Below the pieces are notes generated by a model, which did not search any database, was not told the origin of the DNA, and saw only the letters and a list, made by a program, of their open reading frames with translations. The translations under genes and the position numbers were made by a program. Shown here piece by piece: positions 1 through 6,535 of a DNA stretch of 48,543 bases. The DNA is from Euzebyales bacterium. Its GTDB lineage: Bacteria; Actinomycetota; Nitriliruptoria; Euzebyales; JAHELV01. How positions within the stretch are numbered: the first letter of the stretch is position 1; every line of letters begins with the position of its first letter. The stretch is from assembly GCA_036374135.1 (NCBI GenBank), contig DASUUK010000103.1:1-48543 (forward strand), written 5' to 3'.

Positions 1-147
1 CAATGGGCTTTCTGCGAGCGTTGCATTCGCTGGTTCTACGGCGACCAGTCAGCGCACGCGACCGATCACCTGCGCTGCCCCGTCTGTGACGCCGCGCCCA
101 CGATGGTGCGCGAGCGGCCCGTCGACCCGTCGGCGCGTGCATCATGA
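1..147 (+). CDS. C-terminal fragment of a zinc-ribbon protein
   Basis: The frame is open from the left edge and ends in TGA at 145-147, giving 48 visible residues; the start lies outside the window. The fragment has two CxxC pairs 18 residues apart (CERC and CPVC), the spacing of a zinc ribbon. No enzymatic motif is visible, so the function is unknown. Its stop overlaps the ATG of the next gene by 4 bases (ATGA at 144-147), suggesting the two are co-translated. The zinc-ribbon reading rests only on the cysteine pattern. Confidence 0.5.
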   Translation, partial: QWAFCERCIRWFYGDQSAHATDHLRCPVCDAAPTMVRERPVDPSARAS

Positions 148-347
148 GCACGGCCGAGCAGGCGCAGCCGCATCTGCGCCAGTCCCGTCACCAGCGGGTC
201 GTCGGCGGCGACCGCATCGAGAACTACGGCGATCGACGCACCTGCGCAGCCGACGAGTGCACGACCGTGCTGTCGCGCTACAACCCGTCGTCGACGTGCG
301 GCGTGCACGCGGGGTGGAGGGACACGCGCCAACGCTCGCACGCGTGA
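144..347 (+). CDS. small CCCH-type zinc-finger-like protein
   Basis: A 67-residue protein whose ATG overlaps the stop of the upstream zinc-ribbon gene. The N-terminal third is polar. The second half holds a cysteine/histidine motif, CAADEC followed by a SRYNP stretch and then CGVH, with possible metal ligands Cys34, Cys39, Cys52 and His55. A short C-x4-C ... SRYN ... C-x2-H motif resembles small uncharacterised actinobacterial proteins I recall, but no function can be assigned. It ends 15 bases before the convergent corA stop. Overlap with the upstream gene and the ordered Cys/His pattern are the reasons to accept it despite its size. Confidence 0.5.
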   Translation: MSTAEQAQPHLRQSRHQRVVGGDRIENYGDRRTCAADECTTVLSRYNPSSTCGVHAGWRDTRQRSHA

Positions 348-362
348 GTGACCCACGCGGCG

Positions 363-1334
363 TCACAGCCAGCCGTTGCGCCGGAAGCCGCGGTACAGGA
401 CGACACAGATCGCGACCATGGCGACGAGCGCCAGCGGGTAGCCCCAGCGCCAGTCGAGCTCCGGCATGTGGTCGAAGTTCATCCCGTAGACGCCCGCGAT
501 CAGCGTGGGCACCGCAGCGATCGCCACCCAGGCGGATATGCGCCGAGCATCCTCGTTCTGCCTGATGCCGACTTGTGCCAGGTTGGCCTGCAGCACACTG
601 GTCAGCAGGTCCCGGTGGGCGTCCACCTGCTGATCCACACGTCGGGCGTGGTCGGCGACGTCACGCAGATACTCCGCCAGGTGCTCGGTGTCGATGGGCA
701 CGCGGTTGCGCACCAGGAGATCCAGCGGCTCGATCAGCCCGGTGGTGGCGTGGTGGAAGCCCACGATCTGGCGCTTCAGCCGGTAGATGCGCTCCGTCGG
801 GTTGCCAACGTCAGCGCTGAAGACCTGTTCCTCGACCTGTTCAACGTCGCGGTCGAGATCGACCGCGACCGGCAGGTACTCGTCGACCACGCGATCGAGC
901 ACCGCGTACAGGACCGCGGCCGGTCCGATCGACAGCAGTGAGGGGTCCCCCTCGAGCCGTTCGCGCACCGGGCCCAGCGAGGTGATGTCGCCGTGGCGCA
1001 CCGTGACGACGAACTGCTCGCCGACGAACAGCATGATCTCACCGAGGGTGATCTGCTCGGCGGCGTCGTCGTAGTGGGCGGGCTTGAGCACCACGAACAG
1101 GCTCTCGCCGTACACCTCGAGCTTGGCGCGCTGGTGCGCCTTGATCGCATCCTCCACCGCCAGTTCGTGCAGATGGAAGCGGCGCGCGACGTCATCGAAC
1201 TCGTCCGGGGACGGGTTGTGCAGCCCGACCCATACGAAGCCCTTACCGTCGCCGGCGCGTTCGTAGGCCTGATCGAGCGTCAGGTCCTCCTTGACGCGCT
1301 TCCCACCCTCGTAGAGGCCGCAGTCGACGATCAC
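363..1334 (-). CDS. corA: CorA-family magnesium/cobalt transporter
   Basis: A 323-residue CorA family channel for Mg2+ and related divalent cations. The first ~255 residues form the cytoplasmic funnel domain, with a long helical stretch in residues 150-260. Two membrane segments follow near the C-terminus (about 268-287 and 299-318). The family-defining GMN motif is present in YGMNF at the end of the first membrane segment, with an acidic short loop after it. The C-terminus is basic (FRRNGWL), typical of CorA. The start is GTG at 1332-1334. It is monocistronic in appearance, with about 100 bases to the acyltransferase gene downstream in + coordinates. Confidence 0.93.
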   Translation of the reverse strand: MIVDCGLYEGGKRVKEDLTLDQAYERAGDGKGFVWVGLHNPSPDEFDDVARRFHLHELAVEDAIKAHQRAKLEVYGESLFVVLKPAHYDDAAEQITLGEIMLFVGEQFVVTVRHGDITSLGPVRERLEGDPSLLSIGPAAVLYAVLDRVVDEYLPVAVDLDRDVEQVEEQVFSADVGNPTERIYRLKRQIVGFHHATTGLIEPLDLLVRNRVPIDTEHLAEYLRDVADHARRVDQQVDAHRDLLTSVLQANLAQVGIRQNEDARRISAWVAIAAVPTLIAGVYGMNFDHMPELDWRWGYPLALVAMVAICVVLYRGFRRNGWL

Positions 1335-1431
1335 GGTGCGGCCACGACGGTCGGGCGTCCATCACACGGTTCGCGGTCCACCGGCTCGATCCCGCGCGCC
1401 CTCATCCACGGTCGCAGAGGTGTCACGACGC

Positions 1432-2112
1432 TCAGGCGGCACCCAGCTCGGGGTCATGCGACAGCTCGGCGACCGCTTGCTCTGCGCGACGCACCGCCTC
1501 CTGGGTGTCCCGCACGCGGATGGCCTCGCCGATGTGGACCGATACGCGGTGCCTGCGCGGCCACGTGGCGCCTTTGGGCAGGACGTGGCGCGTGCCGACG
1601 ACGCCGACCGGCACGAGCACGGCGCCGGCCGCGGCCAGGCGGCCGATGCCCGACCGGAACTTGCCTCCACCACGCGTACCCTGCGGGTAGATCAGCACGG
1701 ACCAGCCGGCGGCCAGCAGCTCCTCCGTGCGGCGCAGACCCCGGCTGCCCTCGCGGGGGAACGGGAACGCACCGAGCGATCCCGCCAGCGCCAGACCCTT
1801 GATCGTGTCCTTGAACCAGTAGTCGTCGGCGGCCGCCACCGCCAGCGGCCGACCGCGTGCCAGGACCTCCAGCAGGACCACCGTGTCGGCGTGGCTCGCG
1901 TGGTTCGCGACGAACACGACGGGTTCACGTGGCAGTGCGACCCGATGGTGCACGGTCAGTGGGCTGCAGAACAGCATGCGGATCGGCCACCACACCAGCC
2001 AGCGCATGATCATGCGACCGAACTTGCCCGCCCCGCGCAACCGACCGACGAACAGCGACGACCCGAGCCACTTGCGTCGCCGACGTTCGTCGTCCATCCC
2101 TATCGTGGCCAT
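1432..2112 (-). CDS. PlsC-type 1-acylglycerol-3-phosphate acyltransferase
   Basis: A lysophospholipid acyltransferase of about 226 residues. The catalytic HxxxxD motif is seen as NHASHAD in the first third. The family block PQGTRGGG (usually PEGTRS) appears about 80 residues later and binds the phosphate of the acceptor. It should transfer an acyl chain to the sn-2 position of lysophosphatidate or a similar acceptor at the inner membrane face. The ATG at 2110-2112 is chosen because residues upstream of it are arginine-rich and family-unlike; GTG at 2151 and ATG at 2097 are alternatives, and none has a convincing ribosome binding site. The acceptor cannot be told from sequence. Confidence 0.82.
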   Translation of the reverse strand: MATIGMDDERRRRKWLGSSLFVGRLRGAGKFGRMIMRWLVWWPIRMLFCSPLTVHHRVALPREPVVFVANHASHADTVVLLEVLARGRPLAVAAADDYWFKDTIKGLALAGSLGAFPFPREGSRGLRRTEELLAAGWSVLIYPQGTRGGGKFRSGIGRLAAAGAVLVPVGVVGTRHVLPKGATWPRRHRVSVHIGEAIRVRDTQEAVRRAEQAVAELSHDPELGAA

Positions 2113-2194
2113 ATGTCCAGATCTGCCGTGCCGGCGTCGAGGGTGTCGCACTCACGATGCCATCCCCACCGCCCGCAGACAAGAGCGCACGCCG

Positions 2195-2920
2195 TCACGA
2201 GCAGCCAGCGGGCGCGGCGGTCCCGCCGTCGTCGAGCAGATCCGCGACCGCCGACGCCGGGATCGCCAGGCCGTAGTCCGTCCCGGTCTCGACGCCGAAC
2301 ACCACACCGGCGAGGGCGCCCGTGCGGTCCACCACCGCTCCTCCCGAGTTGCCCGGCGCGATGTCCACCGCCATCCGGATGACCGGGCTCGCGTCGGCCG
2401 GTGATCGCAGGCGGGCGTACTCGACCACCTCACCGCGTTCGACGGTCTGCCTGCCACCGTCGGGGTAGCCGACGACCAGCACCTCCGTCTGCTCATCGAC
2501 GTCGACGGGGGCCAGGCGCGCAACCGCCGGCAGGCGCGTCGACACGCGCACCAGAGCGAGGTCGTCGGCCACGGCGAGCCCTGTCGGTCGCGCGCGGGCG
2601 CGCGTGCCGTCCCAGTGGTTGAGCTCGAGGACCTCCGCGCCCTGCACCACGTGCCGGTTGGTCACCAGCAGTCGGGGCCCGACGGCCACGCCCGACGCCG
2701 TGGCCAGACGCCCGCATGCACGCGCACGGACGCGCACGGTCAACTGTCGCGCGACCCGCTCCGCGGAGGTGACGTGCAGCACGTCAAGACGTATGGGTCT
2801 CGCGTCGGCGACCGCGTCCTCCGTCGGTGTGCTGACGACGTAGGTGGCCGACGGAGGCTCCGTGGCGGTGGGTGCGCACCCCGCCAGCAAGACGGCCGCC
2901 GCCACCATCACGGCACGCAT
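2195..2920 (-). CDS. trypsin-like serine protease lipoprotein
   Basis: About 241 residues. The N-terminus is a lipoprotein signal peptide with lipobox LLAGC (Cys15), so the mature enzyme should be lipid-anchored outside the membrane. The protease domain follows from about residue 55. Catalytic His90 lies in TNRHV, Asp119/Asp120 in VADDLALV, and Ser192 in APGNSGGAV, giving an S1/HtrA-like triad. There is no PDZ domain, unlike DegP/HtrA. The ATG at 2920 places the signal peptide correctly; a longer form from 2983 would add a basic leader. The gene starts 12 bases after the coiled-coil membrane protein encoded just upstream, so the two are probably one operon. The substrate is unknown. Confidence 0.82.
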   Translation of the reverse strand: MRAVMVAAAVLLAGCAPTATEPPSATYVVSTPTEDAVADARPIRLDVLHVTSAERVARQLTVRVRARACGRLATASGVAVGPRLLVTNRHVVQGAEVLELNHWDGTRARARPTGLAVADDLALVRVSTRLPAVARLAPVDVDEQTEVLVVGYPDGGRQTVERGEVVEYARLRSPADASPVIRMAVDIAPGNSGGAVVDRTGALAGVVFGVETGTDYGLAIPASAVADLLDDGGTAAPAGCS

Positions 2921-2931
2921 GTCGCCGGAGC

Positions 2932-3519
2932 TCACCGCGCCCCGTCCGCCAGCGCGTCGACGTCGGCGGCAACCTGTTCGCACGTGGCCTGGGCGGCCGT
3001 CAGCGCCGCCTGCCAGTCGTCGGCCTCCGCGTCGGCTGCGACGGCGACCCGGGCGGCGTCGACCTGGGCGACGCAGTTGTCGACCTGCGCCTGCAGCGTC
3101 CTGACGCGGTCGACCGGCGCCGTCGTCCCAGCCGCACGACCGACGTCCTCGTCACGGGCACGGTCTCCGGCCAGCGCGATGACCCGAGCCTCGAGCGCGG
3201 CGGCGTCAGCCTCGGAGGCCGCGAGCTGGCTCGCGATCGCGCGGCGTAGCCCACGGTCGATGCGCTGTTGGCGTCGCGCGTCCTGCTCGTTCTGCCGGCT
3301 GACGTTCGCGGCCGCGACCGCCCGCGCCGCGGACTGTTCAGCGGTCAGCGCCCGATCGCGCCAGGCGAGTGCCGTCGACCCGTTCGCCACGGCCACGCCG
3401 ACCGCGATGATCAACGCCGCGGCCGTGGCCGCGGCGATGACAGCGTCCCCCCGCCGACGCCGTGGTGCGCCCCCATCGTGGTCGCCGCCCGGCCACGACG
3501 ATCGTGCTCGTCCATCCAC
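2932..3519 (-). CDS. single-pass membrane coiled-coil protein, unknown function
   Basis: I do not recognise this family. With the GTG at 3517-3519 the protein is 195 residues. A short Arg-rich cytoplasmic head is followed by one membrane segment at about 26-45. The remainder is Ala/Asp/Glu/Arg-rich, predicted by eye to be a coiled coil, with two cysteines in the last third (CVAQ and TCEQ). The start is supported by a GGGAGGTG ribosome-binding sequence 8 bases upstream; the frame stays open further but that part looks non-coding. It sits directly upstream of the protease lipoprotein on the same strand, so it may be a partner, anchor or substrate of that protease. That link is inference. Confidence 0.55.
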   Translation of the reverse strand: MDGRARSSWPGGDHDGGAPRRRRGDAVIAAATAAALIIAVGVAVANGSTALAWRDRALTAEQSAARAVAAANVSRQNEQDARRQQRIDRGLRRAIASQLAASEADAAALEARVIALAGDRARDEDVGRAAGTTAPVDRVRTLQAQVDNCVAQVDAARVAVAADAEADDWQAALTAAQATCEQVAADVDALADGAR

Positions 3520-3749
3520 GCCGACATCACCTCCCGGTCGGTGTGCCGATGCCACGGGGTGATCGAACTCCGCCCCCACGTCGTGCGCAGTCCTCGCCCA
3601 CGGACGATGTGCACGGTCTGGTCGGAGCCGTGACGAACGCGCACGCACAGCGCCAGACCGCCTCTCAGAAGGTCGTCGTTCCCGCCGCACCGTCCGCTCC
3701 GACGTCGCCGCGGCGACCCTCCCCGCCGATCATCTGCGTCAGACAGCGC

Positions 3750-4559
3750 TCACGCATCGTAGCCGAGGCCGATGGCCCGTGCCTGCTCCGTCGTGCCGCC
3801 GCGCCCCGGTGCGCCGGAGGGCCGTCGCGTGGGCGGTTGCGGCATCGGCTGGTCCACCTCGACGAGTGCGGCACGCAGGTGCGCGAGGTCCTCGAGCAAC
3901 TCGTCCAGCGTCGCGTCGGCATCCACCGCGGACGCGGTCCGCAGCTCCGCCGCGCGCCAGGCGGCGGTCTGCAGGTCGTGCACCGCTGCCTCGAGCCGGC
4001 CGCGGAGCCGGTCGATCGATGCGGTCAACCGAGCGACCTCGTCGACCCGCACCGTCAGCGCACGCGCGCGTTCGCCATGCGGATCGCGGCGCCGCGCCGC
4101 ACGCAGATCACGGCGCAGGGCGCGCACACGGGAGCCTGGCAGCAGGCGCGCGAGACGGTCGCCCTCGCGGGCGAGCACCCCGCAGCGCTCCAGGGCGGCG
4201 TCGATCGTGTACTGCGACCCGGCCACGTGGTCGCCGAGCGGCGATCCCGTCAGATCGTCCGCGACGCCGATGAATGCCTCACGTGCGCTCCATGCCGCGG
4301 CCAGGTTCCGCCGCCACACGCCCGTCAGCGCCGCGGGCTCACCGACGCGCCGCAGCAACTGCCGGCGCTCGCGGGCACGCCGTCGGCCGAACACGCCCGG
4401 CACGATGGCCATCAGCCCCATCAGGCCCGTGCCGGCCAGCAGGACGGGGCCGGCGATGGCGTCGGTGGCGATCGCGGTCATGGCCGCAACGGCGGTCGCA
4501 GCGATCCAGGCTGCGATCCCCAGGACGACCCGCAGGTCGCGGGCGACGCCATCACGCAC
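3750..4559 (-). CDS. two-pass membrane protein with long coiled coil, unknown function
   Basis: Not recognised. From the GTG at 4557-4559 it is 269 residues. Two adjacent hydrophobic segments lie at about 10-30 and 37-57, followed by a charged RRRARERR stretch. The long remaining part is helical, rich in Leu/Ala/Arg/Asp (about residues 80-235), with a Pro-rich tail. The architecture (membrane hairpin plus coiled coil) resembles the neighbouring 2932-3519 protein, and the two are separated by 230 bases on the same strand. The start is uncertain: ATG at 4634 and GTG at 4574 are also in frame and no clear ribosome binding site distinguishes them. The sulfurtransferase gene begins divergently at 4657, limiting how far upstream it can start. 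Confidence 0.5.
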   Translation of the reverse strand: MRDGVARDLRVVLGIAAWIAATAVAAMTAIATDAIAGPVLLAGTGLMGLMAIVPGVFGRRRARERRQLLRRVGEPAALTGVWRRNLAAAWSAREAFIGVADDLTGSPLGDHVAGSQYTIDAALERCGVLAREGDRLARLLPGSRVRALRRDLRAARRRDPHGERARALTVRVDEVARLTASIDRLRGRLEAAVHDLQTAAWRAAELRTASAVDADATLDELLEDLAHLRAALVEVDQPMPQPPTRRPSGAPGRGGTTEQARAIGLGYDA

Positions 4560-4656
4560 TGGAGAACCGTTCACGATCTGGGCAATGGTACCTGTCGGCG
4601 TTCCGCACACGGTCGCCGCACCGAGATCCGTCATCGCCCCGACGACTGGCCAGCAC

Positions 4657-5499
4657 ATGCGCCAGACCCACCCCGTGCTCGTCGACGCCGACCGGCTGCG
4701 CGACCGACATGACACGCTGGTGTGCGACGTCCGCTGGTACCTCGACGGCCGTTCCGGCCGTGCGGCGTACGAGGCCGGCCATCTGCCCGGTGCGGTGTTC
4801 GTCGACCTGGACCGCTGGCTGGCGGCGCCGGCTTCCCCCGCAGCCGGCCGGCACCCGCTGCCGCCACCAGCCATGTTCGCCGAGGGCATGCGTCGCGCCG
4901 GGCTGCGTCCCGGCATGGCGGTCGTCGCCTACGACGACGCGGGCGGAGCGTACGCCGCCCGGCTGGTGTGGCTCCTGCGGGCGTGCGATGTGTCCGCGGC
5001 CCTGCTCGACGGCGGCGTCGCCGCCTGGGACGAACCGCTGTCCCGGGTGCCACCGGTGGTCGTGCCCGGCACGTTCGTGCTCGACAGCTGGCCGCAGGAG
5101 CACCTGGCGAGCGCGGACGAGGTCGCCGAGGCGCGGAACCGGGGTGGCACCGTCGTCGACGCACGCGCCGCCGACCGCTACGCCGGGCGCGTCGAACCCG
5201 TCGATCCCAGGGCGGGGCACATCCCGGGCGCCGTCAACGTCCCGTTCGTCGGCAACCTCGACGAGGCGACCCGACGCTTCATCGGCCCGGACGCCCTCGC
5301 CGACCGGTACCGCGACGCCGGCGTCGACGATCCGTCCTGCGCCATCGTCTACTGCGGATCGGGCGTCACGGCCTGCCACGACCTGCTCGCGATGGAGCAC
5401 GCCGGCCTCGTCGGGGCGCGCCTCTACCCGGGATCGTGGTCGCAGTGGAGCGCCGACCCGGCACGCCCGGCCGCGACCGGTGACGAGCCGGACGCATGA
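4657..5499 (+). CDS. two-domain rhodanese-type sulfurtransferase
   Basis: A 280-residue protein made of two rhodanese folds, as in thiosulfate and 3-mercaptopyruvate sulfurtransferases. The N-terminal domain (about 1-140) contains the CDVRWYL and GHLPGAVFVD signatures but no active cysteine. The C-terminal domain carries VVDARAADRYAG, a second GHIPGAVNVP and the active-site loop CGSGVTAC, with persulfide-forming Cys233. The CGSGVT loop is the mercaptopyruvate-like version rather than the CRKGVT of thiosulfate-type enzymes, so a mercaptopyruvate donor is likely but not proven. The start is ATG at 4657. Its TGA overlaps an in-frame ATG (5496) of the acetyltransferase gene, so the two are probably co-transcribed. 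Confidence 0.88.
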   Translation: MRQTHPVLVDADRLRDRHDTLVCDVRWYLDGRSGRAAYEAGHLPGAVFVDLDRWLAAPASPAAGRHPLPPPAMFAEGMRRAGLRPGMAVVAYDDAGGAYAARLVWLLRACDVSAALLDGGVAAWDEPLSRVPPVVVPGTFVLDSWPQEHLASADEVAEARNRGGTVVDARAADRYAGRVEPVDPRAGHIPGAVNVPFVGNLDEATRRFIGPDALADRYRDAGVDDPSCAIVYCGSGVTACHDLLAMEHAGLVGARLYPGSWSQWSADPARPAATGDEPDA

Positions 5500-5621
5500 C
5501 CGCGCGCACCGCGTCGCGCGACGTCGTCTCCCCGTCCATCCGGGGAAACATCTCAACGCCCAACCCCGATCGGTTCCCCACGATGCTTGCGACCGCGGCC
5601 GGGGATTCGTACCGTCGCGCC

Positions 5622-6251
5622 ATGGGCGCCGATGTCGCGTGGTTGAGCGGCACACCGCCGCAGCGCATCGTCGGGCGCACGGTGGTCCTGCAGCGCTGGC
5701 GGGACGACGACCTCGAGCCCAAGTTGGACGCGATCCTGTCGTCGATCGACGAACTGACGTCGTGGATGCCGTGGGCGCCCGGCTACAACCGCGACGTCGG
5801 TGCCGACTTCCTCCGGCGATCGCAGGAGGAATGGGACGCCCGCACGACGTTCGGGTACGCCATCCGCAGCCCCGACGACGAGATCGTCGGCAGCCTCGGC
5901 ATGCACCCCCGCCTGGGCGTGGGCGGTCTGGAGATCGGCTACTGGGTGCGATCGGACGTGACCGGGCACGGCTACGCGACCCGAGGGAGCGCGCTCGCGA
6001 CGGCGGCAGCGCTGGCGCTCGACGACGTCAGCTATGTCGAGATCCGCCACGATCGGGCGAACGAGCGGAGCCGGCGCATCCCCGCCCGTCTCGGGTACCG
6101 CCACGTCGAGACCGTCGAACGCGAGCCGGAGGCGCCACGCGAGTCCGGCACGGCCCTGCACTGGCGCATGACCGCCGAGGAGTACCCGACGAGTGCCGCC
6201 GCCGGCGTCGTCGCGGACGAGACGGACGCCAGCAACGCAGGGCAGGTGTGA
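5622..6251 (+). CDS. GNAT-family acetyltransferase (RimJ/RimL type)
   Basis: About 209 residues from ATG 5622. The order of motifs is that of ribosomal-protein or small-molecule N-acetyltransferases: GRTVVLQRWRDDDL at the front, a SLGMHPRLGVGGLEIGYWV strand pair in the middle, then the acetyl-CoA loop seen as GHGYATRGSALATAAALAL, and an NERSRRIPARLGY motif near the end. The substrate is unknown. The frame is also open to an ATG at 5496 that overlaps the preceding stop (ATGA), but those extra 42 residues look unlike the family, so the internal ATG is preferred. Its TGA overlaps the GTG of the broken Nudix gene. Confidence 0.78.
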   Translation: MGADVAWLSGTPPQRIVGRTVVLQRWRDDDLEPKLDAILSSIDELTSWMPWAPGYNRDVGADFLRRSQEEWDARTTFGYAIRSPDDEIVGSLGMHPRLGVGGLEIGYWVRSDVTGHGYATRGSALATAAALALDDVSYVEIRHDRANERSRRIPARLGYRHVETVEREPEAPRESGTALHWRMTAEEYPTSAAAGVVADETDASNAGQV

Positions 6252-6535
6252 AGCCGCCGCGGGTCTCGGCGAAGGTGATCGTGGTCGACGCGAGTGACCG
6301 CGTGCTGCTGCTCCGCGGCCACGACCCCGATGATCCGGGGGCTGGTCACTACTGGTTCCCACCGGGTGGCGGCGTGGAGCCGGATGAGAGCGTGCGGGTC
6401 GCTGTCAGCTGCACCCGCTGGTCGTCCCGCACTGCGGGCAGCAGTGGCACGAGCCGGCGCGGACCATCGACACGCCGCACTGGTAGCACATCGGCGCGTT
6501 GCTGTAGTTGTCGTCGATCGGGTGCTCCGGCGTGA
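6248..6535 (+). pseudogene. Nudix hydrolase, truncated inside the Nudix box
   Basis: A GTG at 6248-6250 overlaps the acetyltransferase stop. The first ~50 residues are a clear Nudix N-terminus: KVIVVDASDRVLLLRGH, then WFPPGGGVEPDESVRVAV. The Nudix box should continue with the catalytic REL-x-EE-x-G part, but from about 6403 onward the frame turns into Arg/Ser-rich sequence antisense to nrdJ and stops at 6535. The nrdJ stop codon lies at 6405-6407 on the other strand, so homology ends almost exactly where nrdJ begins. The catalytic glutamates are missing and the product cannot be an active Nudix enzyme. This looks like a deletion or rearrangement junction rather than a point frameshift. Confidence 0.7.

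Noticed and set aside
1-6404. Insertion sequence or prophage in the accessory region
   Set aside because: No transposase, integrase, terminal inverted repeats or phage genes are visible; only the Nudix junction suggests rearrangement.
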